In this document: positions 11,406 to 23,528 of the stretch, in pieces
Numbering within the stretch: the stretch's first letter is position 1
How the letters are laid out: the number at the start of each line of letters is the position of its first letter
Source of the DNA: Reticulascus tulasneorum
Lineage: Eukaryota; Ascomycota; Sordariomycetes; Glomerellales; Reticulascaceae
Length of the DNA stretch: 64,000 nucleotides
Direction: 5' to 3'
Assembly: GCA_001557505.1 (NCBI GenBank)
Contig: LSAX01000011.1
Span: 372,001 to 436,000, forward strand
The notes under the pieces: generated by a model
Seen by the model: the letters and a program-made list of their open reading frames with translations, nothing else
The model's database searches: none
Told to the model about the DNA's origin: nothing
Made by a program: the position numbers and the translations under genes

Positions 11406-14400
11406 ACAGGCATCGGGATGAGAATGGGGCGTATATAGGACCAAGGGTTCGAGCCTGGTTGAAGTGATACCGCTAAGGGAAAATGGTACCCTAAGTTTGA
11501 GATATATCACCAAAATCCTTGCGCTGACGGAGTCTATTTCCTCCTACCCGGTGGTAATAACGCCTCTAATACTATGAGTGCTCTGGTCTTGCGGCCTTTT
11601 ACAATGTAAGCGAAGGTTCTACATTCTATCTCTCTGGAAGCTACGCTAACTTCGGAAGGAAATGCCACTATGAGCACTTTAAAACGAATCTGTTGGGCTC
11701 TAGATTTCGCCGAGGACCATAACCTTGAACGCAGACAACGCTGTAACCTCGATGAGGTCCGAGCTCCTGCAATCCAAGCAGTACCATTCATGGGTCTACC
11801 CAGGAGCAGATTCAATCGTAAACGACAGGTAATCCCAGTGTAACGATGTGTCCGGGGAAGTCTGCCAGGAATGGAGGGACTCGAAAGGCGAGCAATACCG
11901 AGATCGAGGAACATCGTATCACGGTGGAGCTGCATGTGTTTCGCAGGCCCTGTTTAGGCTCTGATGGGGAAACAGGGCAATATCAATGTCGGGGCATGCC
12001 AGCCCTGGAAAACGAATTATATATCACTTTGCAGAAAACCCCCCAGGTTCCGCAGCGCGTCAGATTAAAAAGCACAGAATTGATGGTCTCGAAAGACGCG
12101 GGCTTGAGGGCTCTCTGCATATGCATGCAGGGCCGTAATGACGGTCTGCGCAGTAACATTGCGAAAACGTGACAGACCTGCAGGTTGCATGCAGAAAGCT
12201 ATCTACATACATAACTCTCCCTCTATCTATCAACCACCCTTCGGCGAAGTTGGACGCAATGCTGGCCGAGGGCTATACGGACGTATCTCCGCAAGGCAGA
12301 GAGGATACTGACCCTCGTCACTGGCGCCATCTCCAGCTCGCCTCATCGGAATCGGCGCAATCCATCAGCATGGTGAGACAGGGCTTGCAGGGCGAACAAG
12401 CCATCTCCTGAAAGATGGCGTCCCTAGGCGTGGGATGATGGGCGAGGTGGGCGGCCATTCATTGGCGAGGGACGATGCTGGCCGAATTGAGGTAAGAAGC
12501 GCGGGCCGCGGGGTGAATTAGCGTACACCTGGCATGGGCTTATTGTTGGCTAAACGCGACGGGTTAATCTCAGGTCCCCTTTCCTTTTTTCGTCACATTG
12601 CGACGCTGGGGGAGAGGAGCGGATGGGATATGCCAGCAGTTCAACGAGGCAGTGTCCCCGGGCAGGACGGACGAACACCTGGGGCGGCGGGAGAGGAGAT
12701 CCTGGAGAGAGAACGGGACAAGCATGTGAACGGGGAATAGGACGCGTGCATCTTGAGCCTGGGGCCTCAGTGATGGTACGATGGTTATCTTGGACTGTCC
12801 ACGATATCAATTCCTAATCTGGCAGTCCCTGGCCTCTCGATACTGCACCTGCGTGGTAGATGCAGTCCTAGTCAGAGGAGTAGGGCAGCTTGGGCAGTTA
12901 GTGAGATTGATAGCCCCATCCGAGGCTGCTATGTAGCTAGGGTGGAGCACGGGATAAAAACATCTAAAACACCCGCTTTTTGACAACGTCCATCGGGGTT
13001 GGTGCCTTGGTGTGTGGTCTGTGTTAGCGGCGCGAGGAGAATTTCTTTTCCTCCAAGGTCGAGGGTCCCACAGTCACCCAGGTGGTCTGGTTGGGATAGA
13101 TTCGCGCAGATTGACAGTCGCCAGGAGCGGGCTCGATTGGCGGACCGAATCCGTAAATCCATTCAAACGTCTGATCAGCGAGTAAGAACCCCCGATCCAG
13201 CCCGCCAGCAATAGCAGTTCGATGATGAGAAGCCGGGTTCTTCTGACATGGGGGGCGGCTGTTGATAGGCAGGCGAGGAAATAGAAGGAAGACGCCCCCC
13301 GACATAGATATTTCTACATACGAAAATAGTGTGTGTGTAATTAAAGAAATCATAGTTTCGTGTTTGAGATGTCCTACGCGATCCAGCCAGGCGGGACGGA
13401 ACTCGAGGCTTGCAGGCTCAGGACTGGGGAGGCAATCTGACGATTGCGTTCCCTTTCAGGAACTGAGAAAAAGGGGCTTTCGTTCCCCTCCTTCCACCAC
13501 CCCCCATGCAATCGCCATATGTCTGTCTGGCATTGGAGCCAACCCGGGGAAGATTGATAATCGACCCCCGGGGCCAGCGCGTGTAAGATAGTGCGTTCCA
13601 CAATCGGGCTTTTGCATAACTTGCCATGGGTTTGGATGGAAAGACGATACATGTATAGCCAGTGATGTAATAAGAGACCGCGCGGAAGAGAAGGATGGAA
13701 CTGCGGCGACGACGAGGATGCAGTTGATGGGGGGTGCGGAAAGATGCAAGTGAGGGAATAGATTCTGTGATTCCCAATGGCACGTCGGCGTGGAAGCTAG
13801 TTCTGCGCTTCCGATGCGGAAGCCAAACAGTGTAAAGGTTTGGTAGGCCGAATCCTCGCTCGCTCGTCGTTCGACGATCCAGTCCCGAAGGTGATATTTT
13901 GCGGGACCCTACCAAGAGTTCAGTTACACGACTACCTAGTCTGGTGTAGTCACGAATAGCAGAATAACTACGGGATAGAAGACGCCCAATGACCGTTTCG
14001 TGCGGCCCCTTTCTTCCCGCCAGCTGGGGGGGGGATCCAAGAAACAGCCTCGCTCGACTGCGCCATCAGCATGCATGTGCGCTCGACCCTTCATCGGTGT
14101 TTATTTCGCGTTTCTGGGATCCGGTATACGCCCCACGCACCAAGTCCTCGTGTGATCGGCGGGATGGCCCTTTCAGTCCGGCATATTGGCACACTGGTGG
14201 AGGGAATGGATTCGCTCGGGGCTGAGTAGACAGAACAGTGGGATTGGAGATCGAATATCAATCAACGATAACGCGCGATGATGTATGGCTTGCGGGCAGT
14301 CGCGGGAAACTCTACCTGGGGGCAGAAGGAAAAAAAAAGACTTGGCCGCGTGATAAGATGCCGGTAGTTATTAGAAACATCAGGGTATCTGCGTATGGAT

Positions 14401-15837
14401 CACAAGTGCCAGACCAGGCGAGGGTTCCCACGAAAAGGGAAGGGATTCGACAGGAAGCCCCATCGAGGTACAGATGTCGGACCAGGCAGTGCACGAATCG
14501 ATGACAGGCTGGCTGACTGACAGCGGGACCTTGTGGGCATCGCGGAAGCTGCCCGGTCCAACAGATTGTCCATTGTTTCTCGCGTCTCACACAGGTCAAA
14601 CCCAGCTGTCCCTATTTCCGAGAATGGATAAGAAAAGAAAGCGAGTACTGGGGGAGAGCCAACAAACGCGGACCAAAAACCGGGGAATGTTCATCGTTAC
14701 ACTACGGGGCCAACGAGAGTGGTGGGCAGAAGTAAGTTGGGAACAAGAAGACGTCGTGGTTCCCCCCAATCGTGCCAGTCTTTGGTGCCCATGTACATAC
14801 GGTATGTCCAAGTACTACCAATCAGCCCCCCAACCCTGGGCGAACTGTGATCAGCACCAAGGAAATTGCAGAGTCGAGCTTGGAGAGCTTCCTATTCGAC
14901 ACGCGACGGGCCATCACACAGAGGACCGCAGAAAAGGGACTCCAGTACCCATTCATACACACGACTGTTGGACAGCTCCGACCAACGAGGGTTAGGGGCG
15001 TCAGGGAGTCTGTTTCCTGAGTGCAGCTTGTGGTGCAGCATGGGGGGGGGGGCCCTGTCTAGCGTCTTGATTCTGCTTCGAAGCCTTTCACTCGGTGCCA
15101 CTTGCTGCAGCCGAAGATGCATGCTCCGAAATTTAGGGCCTTGTGCCACTGTGAAATCAGCCCGCTAACACCGTTTCATCCTTCGTTCGACTGTGTCTGG
15201 CACCTTTGCTACCCACGTCAGTACCTGTAATCCCTGCGGAAGGGTTATTAGTGCCGTTCCCAGGCAGTGGCACGCTGTTGGACCCCCCACCGGGCCCACG
15301 GATTTGTCCCATTTGCGCTGTTAAATGACCCCATATGAAGTGCTGTACTACGTACTACAGCCTGGAGAGGCACCCAAGGAGGCCTAGCCCCAGACTTTCT
15401 CGTACGGCGAAGACCCGGAATTGGACCGGCTTGTTCGAAGGTGGAAGACGCTCAAAAGTGGGCGATGGCTCGACCTGACTGCCACCACTTTTGTCTCCGC
15501 TGCTGCATATTGCTGCAGGATTTGCTGCAAGCTTTCTGCATGCAGTCTGGGCCGGAAAGGAAGAACCATCTTCTACTGCCGCGGCGGTGCAAGAAAATGG
15601 CAATTGGAGGGGGGGATATTAAGCTCCGAATGCACGTAGGAATTGCAACCATACAATCAAAATTCGGCAGCGCGGACGGAGCAGATACGTGGGCACTACC
15701 TGCGCCTGCCAGTTTCAACGTGCTACGCGTGTATGTACAATCACAGTACCGGCCTATGAAGGAATACCACCTCAATGGCCGTCCAGGTCGTGGTTGTGGC
15801 CTGGCTGGCTGGCTGGAGACCCTGAAAGATATGCAAG

Positions 15838-15930
15838 TACTGGTGTACGTACGTGTCCCCCAGCTGCCGTTCGAAGTACGTACTAAGGTAGGCAAGGTAC
15901 CTTGTAATTATATGTTGGTTAGGTACCTCT
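15838..15930. repeat. GTACGTAC / GGTACCTT motif cluster
   Basis: Contains GTACGTACG, AGTACGTACT, AAGGTACCTT and GGTACC palindromes in under 100 bp. It is one of several such clusters in the gene-free DNA of this window. Confidence 0.6.
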
Positions 15931-16529
15931 ATCTTGTGCTGTGCCTGATTGAATTATTATCATCGCCATCATGGGCCCTTGATCCCATCACCATGCAGCA
16001 GCCAGACTCGCAGCACTCGCAGGCGGCACCCTGTCTCGACGCAAGTGGATCTGCCCATACATAACTTGTCCCCCGGTCTCTTGTCTCTCTGCTCTGGCCA
16101 TCTTTGGCACCGTGGTCGTCGTCTGTCTTGCTCTTCCCTCTTCTTCCCTTTTTTTTTTTCTCCTTGTTGCCCATTCTTGGTCCATTGGATCTTGGTTTGG
16201 TTGTTGCCCGTTGTCACGATCCTCCAATTGGGCTTCAAACGAGCTTTGTCTTTCCTTTTAGAGTTTTTCCTCGTCGGAAACAAAAAATACACGACCGCCC
16301 CGCGCCCGCTGTCTCTCGTCCCCCGGGGGCCAAGGCGAGACATTCCCGTGCGGCCAACCGTTTCTACGCTTCGGACGATACTGGGAAAGCAAGTCTGACC
16401 TGTCCTGATACTGTGTCTCAGCCGGGAGTCACCCTCGACTCTCCGTCTCTCATCTCGATCGGCCGTTGGTCCATTGCTTTTTCCTGCTCTGTTGTATTTT
16501 TTTGGTACTGGGTGATTTGGAACGAATCT

Positions 16530-16649
16530 GTAAGTAAAACCAGTGGATCGGGGAAGCTCGGATTGTCCAAGGATCCAGACCAGCTTCGAGGTCGGGGAAA
16601 ATAATAAAGATCAAAGGCGGGAAGGTGCTAACCAGAGAATCACCCCCAG
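16530..16649 (+). other. Candidate 5'-leader intron of the apsA-like gene (first)
   Basis: GTAAGT donor at 16530, GCTAAC branch-like site near 16627-16632 and CCCCCAG acceptor ending at 16649; 120 nt. It lies downstream of the C/T-rich presumed start region. Supported by splice signals only. Confidence 0.4.
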
Positions 16650-17179
16650 AAAATCCTTGCCGTCCTTTCGTTCGCGCAGGCTTGCCGACCAACCTCTCAT
16701 TCTCTAAACACGGCAATATACATATACATCGAATTCGCCTTTCGCCGTCGCATCTATCTTGACGAACCCGCGCATCGGACGCTCTGAGTCGCGCCGCATC
16801 TTGGAGAGATGACGAGCTAGGGACCGTGAGGACCAACGCGACTTCGAGGAATCACTCTCGAACCATTCTAGACGACCTCCTTTTCCCGGCGTCTTGGACT
16901 TCGAAAGTCGAACGTCTCAAACCAGGATATATCCCCTATAGTCTCCTGCTTTAAGGTGGGCAGCTCCCCCAAAAACGGTCTCCGCATATGATCTAGGTCT
17001 CTTATGCGGCGTGTTATATACAAGGTGTTGGTTTGGCGGCATGCTGATTTTCGTGCGACATCCAGATACAGCCTCCCGACTTTGTTTTATTTTATATTCC
17101 TTCTACGAGTTCGTTCGAGTACCGGCTTTCTGGGGAAATCCCACTGCTGAAATCTGATTCGAATCATCACTTTAACCTG

Positions 17180-17282
17180 GTATGTTCTCCCAGTTCCTGC
17201 TTATTTTCCAGGCATATTCCCTGCATGTTTCGTACTCTTTTCGCTTCATCATATCTCATGTTGCACTAGACACTAAATTCAG
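17180..17282 (+). other. Candidate 5'-leader intron of the apsA-like gene (second)
   Basis: Consensus GTATGT donor at 17180 and an acceptor at AAATTCAG ending 17282, preceded by an ACTAAA branch-like word; 103 nt. The donor contains the ATG (17182) of an upstream frame running to 17613, past the main start codon, so splicing would remove that upstream start. Confidence 0.45.
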
Positions 17283-17533
17283 TGGGGGCACAGGAGTCAA
17301 TGCACCGCAGCCAGTAGAAATTTGTGACATTTTACGATTACAGGGATTACCGTGGGCATTGCAGTGCTTTGATCCCTTCTGTATTCGACCATTTTCGAAA
17401 TTATTGGCGATCCAAGCACAACGCCAGTGGAATCGGCCTGAATGCTCTGAAGTGTTTCCCGAGGGGCTTACTCGGCATCAACAGTGTCTGCTTCGCTTTT
17501 GTTGTGAGCAACGCGTAGCTCCGATACGTCAGG

Positions 17534-20500
17534 ATGGCTGTGTGGGAAACCGACGACGAATACAAATCCGCGGCGGCCGCGTCTTTGCCGACTCCTCAAG
17601 ATACACCATATAGAACGCCTTCGCGAAACTCTAGAAAGTCGCGACGTTCCATCACCCCACCAGGTGGGAAAGGCACGTCTCCACCACCAATGCCGGTCAG
17701 CGACAGAGCCTCGAAGAGATCATCTAAGGATGTATCCAACGATGACACCATCAGTATCCTGGACCCAAGGCGGTTTACCCCGACCTTACATGCCAACCTG
17801 GTGTCGGAGATTCTGGCCTTGAGAAGAGACCAGGAGGAAAAGACCAAATTCATCGAGAGCTTAGAGGTGTCACTACATGCGACACGGGAGGAGCAGGAAG
17901 CTCTTGAGACGACGTTGATGAGCACAGCCAAGGAGAGCCGATCGCTGAAGCGTCAACTAGCTCTTCTTGAGGGTGGAACTTCGTCAGCTCTCGGAGAGTT
18001 GGCTCGGGAAAGAGATGAAGCGGTCGACACCATCGGAGAGACAAAGAAGCGGCTGGATGCAACTCAAAAGAAGCTGCGCAACCAAGAAGAGGATGCCCAG
18101 AGAGTACATGACCTTTGGGCTCGAGAGAGGGACGCTTGGGAAGAAGAGAAGCGAAAATACGAGCGCAAGGTCCATGTGGCCGAAAGTAGGCTGAAGGTCG
18201 TTTTGGACGAAGTGGCAGCCTATCAGGCCACGCACATGAACGGCAATGGCGTCGAGAGTGAAATGGAGGACAATGCCAAGGAAAATGATGCTGCCAGTAT
18301 CCGCACTATGAGCATGACGAACAGTATCCGTTTCTCGATGGCTCAAAGTCCTGGAAAGGCTAACGGCCACTCCCTCGCCGACGAGCTCAACCTTGATGGA
18401 GATGATGATTGGCACACCGATAATGACGGGCGCGAGAGCGTTCTCTCCAATCATCGACGACACACGCGCAACATGAGCCGCGACAGTGTCATGTCAAAGC
18501 TCCATCGGAGAAATCAGAGCATTGAAAGTCTCAAGCGACCTGGAAGTGTCGCGCGAGGGAAGTTGTTTGTCAACCAGCCTGTCCTTGAGCTTCTCGAAGA
18601 TGGTATCCTGGAGGACGACGAAATCGACGAAATGCCGCCGCCACCTGTGCCCCAGGTCAGCTACACTGACACAGGAATCCAGTTCTCGCCTCCGCCGTCG
18701 CCGAAACTTCAACCGTCCAAGCCAACCACCCCGGAGCCTTTTGTCAGGATGGAGAGGCTTGCAGAGGTGGAAAGCCCACCTCGAGGTGAATGGGAAATTG
18801 AGGCAAACCAAAGACGGAAGCGAGTTCACATTACCCGACCGTTGGTCATTGAACCACATGTCCACCAAAAGATGGTATCGGCAGGCTCTCAGACCTCTGA
18901 CGAACCTTTGAGCCCACCAAAGACACCCCAATCTCCGTACCGGTCGCCGACACCACCTCCGGAGTTCAAATTCCTTCCCATGGTCTCGTCTTCTACCCAG
19001 ACGGATAAGGCGCAGCCCATGCTTCCAGAGTTCTTCCCTATACCACTATCCATCCCGAGTATCAGCATTCACCCACCTACCAGCCGTCCTACCACGCCCC
19101 GCGAGCATCGTTTGCCACAGCACTTCAAAGACATTGGCTGCCAGGCATCGTTCACCTCCGTAACGCCATCACATTCGATCGCCGTGCAGACTGAAGAAAT
19201 TCTGTCTGACAAGCGGTTGGCTCAACTTCCTGTCCACTTGCGTCCATCCACAATCACATCCAGGCCGGCATCTCCTAGCCCGCCTGTTGCCGATGACGCC
19301 CGACACTTTACTCCGGTCCCTGGCAACTTGCCACCTCGAAATCCAAGAAGATTGACAAGCAAGCACAGCATGAGCGAAATGCCATCATCGCCCCCCACTT
19401 CGCCAATCACCGAGGAGACTCGCGATGCTTACCCAGGCAACAACGACGATGGCCCGCTCTCCAATAACAAGGCGCCAATGCGGCGACCACATCGCATCAG
19501 CAGCCTCTTCGCCGGGTTCGATGCTAATAGTTCGGATGAGGTAGATGAGTTCGGCGGTGATCCCGATCTGAGCGATCCAGAATTTAGGACTGCTCTCTCA
19601 GCACCGAAGCCGAAGTCCGGGGCAAGCCGTCCAGGAAAACGAGGCTCCTCCAGTACGACTGCAACCTCAGAGCAGATCACTGGTAGACCCTCCTCGGTAG
19701 CCAGGAGCTCGATGAAACCTCTGGGGACTGAAAGCTACAGCTACAGCTTGGAGAACAAGGAGACCGCTACCAGAAAGCCGTCGCTGAAGTCGGTGGCTCG
19801 GGGCTATGAGAAGCCAACTATTGGATCTTCAAACAAGATGAGCGTTATGCGCAAGGCAGCCATGATCCAAAGCGGTATTGCCAGCCACCAAGGCCGTTCC
19901 CGAAGTCCAAGCTTGCCCGACGCGCGAGATCCACCCTTCCCTATTCCCACTAGAGCTAGCTCAAGACGGCCCCCAATCAGTGCCAGCGCTCCAAGCGACG
20001 GCCAGCGGAGTCCGACCAGACGTGGCAACGACAGCTGGCACAGGAGAGGTGCTGGCCATAGCCACTACCGAGCTAACAGCATTCGAAAGGTGCGGTCGGC
20101 CGCGGCTCTGCCCCGAACCCAGAGGTATCGAAGGCACGGTAGTCGATCTCCACCGCCCTTCTCCGCATCGACCGAAGAAGCCCCAGAAAGCCCTGGCCTA
20201 CCACCGTTGCCTAATAACGACATTACTACACCTCGTGGTAGGGATAGCAATGGCGCTCGATACAAGTCGCACCAGACGCAGCTATCCACAAACACAGCTA
20301 ATACTAACAATACTGATCTGAACTCCCTTGGGAGCACTGGTCAGACCACGGGTGTCGTAGATGCCATCGCCCAAGCCATGGTTGGCGAATGGATGTTCAA
20401 GTATGTCCGAAGGCGAAAGTCTTTTGGCGTCCCCGATGGAGCTGGGAAGGACGAGAACAGTAACGATCGTCACAAGCGATGGGTCTGGCTGGCTCCTTAT

Positions 20501-21671
20501 GAGCGAGCCATTCTGTGGAGCAGCAAGCAGCCTTCTTCCGGCAGTGCCCTTATGGGCAAGGCAGGCCGAAAGCGTGAGTAGCCCTTAACCAATTGGCTGG
20601 GAATCAATGATCAACTAACCGTTAATAGTCACTATCCAATCCGTCCTTGACGTCAAGGATGACAACGCCAGCCCCAAGGGCCAAGCCACGCTATTCAACC
20701 GGTCGATTCTCATCTTGACGCCTCAACGAGCCCTGAAGTTCACAGCAGTAACTGCCGAGCGTCATTACTTGTGGTTGACGGCACTTTCGTTCCTGGCCCA
20801 CTCTCAACAGGCTGTTCCCGAGATCATTGCTGCGCCAGCACCGTTACTACCATCGGCGAAGGTAGTTCCAGACTTCGAGTTGCCACAACCGAAGAGAAAA
20901 CCGGGCATTCGGGACTCGATTCGACTGACGAAGAGCAAGACGGGTTTCCATAAAGTGGGAACGCCGAGTATACCCAGTATACCCAGCATCCCAAGCGTAC
21001 CATCGTCCCAGATGGGAGACGTAGCTACCTTCAGACAACCCGACTCGTTCTCAGCGTTGCCAAACACCCACCAGCGTGACCTGTCTCGGGAAGCAGCTGA
21101 GCCACCTCTCATCCCGCGGTTCCATGATCGCGCCAGCCAGGCCATGGTTCATGGGCGAAAGCGCAGTAACACAGGTAGCCACGTGCCTCCTCCTCTCTCC
21201 TTCCGCGGGTTCTCAGGCCCAGCAGGCAGCGGAACATATCACAACTACACCAACAGTACGGCTGGCAACAGCATTGGGACGGCCGGGTCATCCGACATTT
21301 ATCAGTCACACCAATCCCAAGCTTCAAGCGGCGGGCCAAGCTGGGGAGTGAGTACGACGGGTTCTCAGCGCACGTCAGAAGCCTCATCCCGGCCCGGTAA
21401 CTTCTTTGACGCGATCGGTACTGTACGAATGGAAGCGTTTATCAGTCCGTTAGCGTTATCCGCCTTCGAAGAAAATCCAGATGAGCACGAGGAGTTCCGC
21501 ATGTTGGCCCGGAGAAGGAGCAAGGAACTCCGAAGGAGACAAAGCCGAAGCCGGCACCGTGACAGCTATCAGTCGCGGGGAACCAAAGGAACGGATGACT
21601 ATTATGGCGGAAGTAGAACCGCAGGGGAGGAAGATTTCTTCAGAGGAGACGACCCGTTCAAGGGGTTTTGA
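17534..21671 (+). CDS. apsA: ApsA/Num1-like cortical PH-domain protein (nuclear migration)
   Basis: Two exons, 17534-20573 and 20629-21671, with a 55-nt intron (GTGAGT, CTAAC, TAG), give 1360 aa. Residues about 85-230 are a charged coiled coil. A long Ser/Pro-rich disordered middle follows with repeated SxQTxxD/E-type words. A Mcp5/Num1-type PH domain spans about 940-1072, from AQAMVGEWMFKYVRRRKSFG through WVWLAPYERAILW to TAERHYLWLTALSFLAHS, and is split by the intron. The tail is basic and Ser-rich. In this family the PH domain binds PI(4,5)P2 at the cell cortex and the coiled coil helps anchor dynein; loss in Aspergillus (ApsA) or Podospora (AMI1) disturbs nuclear positioning. The ATG has A at -3 and G at +4. 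Aspergillus ApsA is longer (about 1,680 aa), so an extra upstream coding exon cannot be excluded. Confidence 0.9.
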
Positions 21672-22403
21672 GTTGCGCGACTGTTCTATACCCATCTATA
21701 GTCCTCACCGGGAAAAGTGAGGGCTATTGTCTTGAGCGTGGGGGGTTTCGAAATATTCGGGATACCCGATCTGTACTTGTTTCATTCTGGGACTGATTAA
21801 AAGTTCGGGACCTCAAGGTCACACCTTCTTGGTTTGGAGTTTCGGGAGATTTTGAAGTGTATCAAAGTGGGATACCAAAAAGACGCCCTTTTTCCTTCTT
21901 CTCGTATATAGCTGGCGGGCCGGGCGAGGCTCGTCTGATGTTGAACGTCGCGCACGAACGTCACCCACGAAAAAGGTTTCCTTCAAAACGATCTACTTCG
22001 ACGATTTGCGTTGGCTCCGAGAGAGCCCGAAATGTATAATGTTGCTAGTGTGTTCTTATAGCTTGAAAAGAATATAGCGGCTTTGACCTACATCTGCAAT
22101 TTAAGTGCCTTGCTTGACAGTCTTGACTTGCTCGTCGAAGTGTTTTAAAGTTGGAGGTAGATGGCTGGCTGGCATCTGGAATTCGCGTTGTTGACGCGCC
22201 AAACCTGCCCTGCATTATGCATGATTTCCAAGCACAGACTGACCCCCGCCACCGTGGCCACCAAAACCCCCACCAAGAAAATCATGCCGTTCGATTACAT
22301 TGTGCTGTACCGCCATTCAACGTCAACGTATCATTCTCTTCCAGCACAGGAATAGGTCTCAACGAAATCCTCCTGAACCCTCTTATCTGGGCAACTCTTC
22401 GAA
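21672..22403. other. Intergenic: apsA 3' UTR and OTU promoter
   Basis: 732 bp between two plus-strand genes. No further gene seen. Short ATGs upstream of the OTU gene (22151 onward) open unrelated frames that do not resemble proteins. Confidence 0.6.
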
Positions 22404-23324
22404 ATGGAGACCCTTGAAGAAGTGCAAGCTAGACACCGCAAAGAGCAGCGAGACCTCATCTCACGAATCACGAGCAAAAAGAAGAGCGCAACGAAGAAGA
22501 CACGGAAGGGAGTCAACGATGAGTGCGCAGAGCTAGAGCGCCAATTGAGGGAGAGACAGGAGCAGGAGCTGTTGGCATTAAATGGAGAAGCCAGCACTGC
22601 CGATGGAGAGTCCGAGGAGGCTGAGGAACCCGAGTCCGCACAGAATGGCGAAGCGCCTCAACGAGACGACGCCGACCCGACAACCGAAATTGCAGAGAAA
22701 TTGAAGGAAACAGACCTAGACACGGAAACCGCACAATCGCAACCGAAGAAGCGCAACCGGCAAAAAGAGCGACTAGCCCGTCGGGCAGCAGAGCAAGAAG
22801 AGGCGGCCGAGAGAGCGGCCGCTGAAGCAGCCACGATGCCGGACCAAAAGAAGGTGGAAAAGACATACATGCTCAACGAGTTCAAAGCAAACTCCCTCGT
22901 CGAGCAGGATATCCAGCCAGACGGGCATTGCCTCTTCTCCGCCGTTGCAGACCAGCTGCAGCACAAGGGCATCGCGCTGGCGCCGGGCGACCAGTCGAAG
23001 GTGGCGCCGTACAAGACGATCCGGGCGGCGGCGGCCGGGTACATGGAGAGCCACGCGGGCGATTTCGAGCCGTTCCTGGACGAGAGGCTGGCGGGCTACG
23101 TGCGCAAGATTCGGGACACGGCGGAGTGGGGCGGGCAGCTTGAGCTGACGGCGCTGGCGAACGTGTACGGTGTTGAGATTTGCGTGGTGCAGGAGGGCAG
23201 GACGGAGAGGATCGAGCCGAATGGGGAGGCGGGGGGGAAGGAGAGGGAGCAGATTTGGCTGGCTTATTATCGGCATGGGTATGGGTTGGGGGAGCATTAT
23301 AACTCGTTGCGAAAGGCGCCTTAG
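22404..23324 (+). CDS. OTU-domain cysteine protease (OTUD6/Otu2-like deubiquitinase)
   Basis: Single exon, 306 aa, close to yeast Otu2. Residues 1-60 are a charged helix typical of the OTUD6 group (METLEEVQARHRKEQRDLIS), followed by an acidic linker and a second basic helix around 110-150. The OTU domain covers about 157-306: Asp173-Gly-His-Cys176 holds the catalytic cysteine, WGGQLELTALANVYGVEI is the conserved core, and the catalytic histidine is His298 in GEHYNSL. It should remove ubiquitin; yeast Otu2 acts on ribosomal proteins, which suggests but does not prove a translation role here. The codons from about 22930 to 23250 are markedly richer in G/C at third positions than the first half. 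It converges with the methyltransferase gene; the two stop codons are about 200 bp apart. Confidence 0.93.
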   Translation: METLEEVQARHRKEQRDLISRITSKKKSATKKTRKGVNDECAELERQLRERQEQELLALNGEASTADGESEEAEEPESAQNGEAPQRDDADPTTEIAEKLKETDLDTETAQSQPKKRNRQKERLARRAAEQEEAAERAAAEAATMPDQKKVEKTYMLNEFKANSLVEQDIQPDGHCLFSAVADQLQHKGIALAPGDQSKVAPYKTIRAAAAGYMESHAGDFEPFLDERLAGYVRKIRDTAEWGGQLELTALANVYGVEICVVQEGRTERIEPNGEAGGKEREQIWLAYYRHGYGLGEHYNSLRKAP

Positions 23325-23528
23325 ACTTGGCTTCATGGTCCATCAATGGATCTCAAATGCATCATCGAGAGACGGACAGCTCGACCCTTGCTTCTTAGAC
23401 CGGTCTGCCTTCGACACCTGGCACCACATATCTGATTGAGATGCCAGCCTATATCCATGCGATACCCACAAGGCACAGACAGAAAGTGTCCCACCGACGA
23501 CGAGAGATACATACAGCTGGGACGAGGC

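Larger units (their letters stand above)
11406..17533. other. Gene-poor stretch ending in the apsA leader
   Basis: From 11.4 to about 16.0 kb I see no convincing gene on either strand; the longest open frames (for example 15441-16064) have no family resemblance and run through simple motifs. GTAC-rich clusters occur near 14790-14815, 15340-15357 and 15838-15930. From about 16.05 kb a strongly C/T-rich strand suggests the transcription start region of the apsA-like gene, followed by a leader over 1 kb long with two candidate introns. Confidence 0.5.

Noticed and set aside
11441..11462. GGTTCGAGCC-like tRNA B box
   Set aside because: No matching A box or acceptor-stem pairing upstream at tRNA distance; it also overlaps the region just after a gene end.
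15441..16064. 207-codon plus-strand open frame
   Set aside because: Runs through GTAC-motif clusters and has no recognisable domain.
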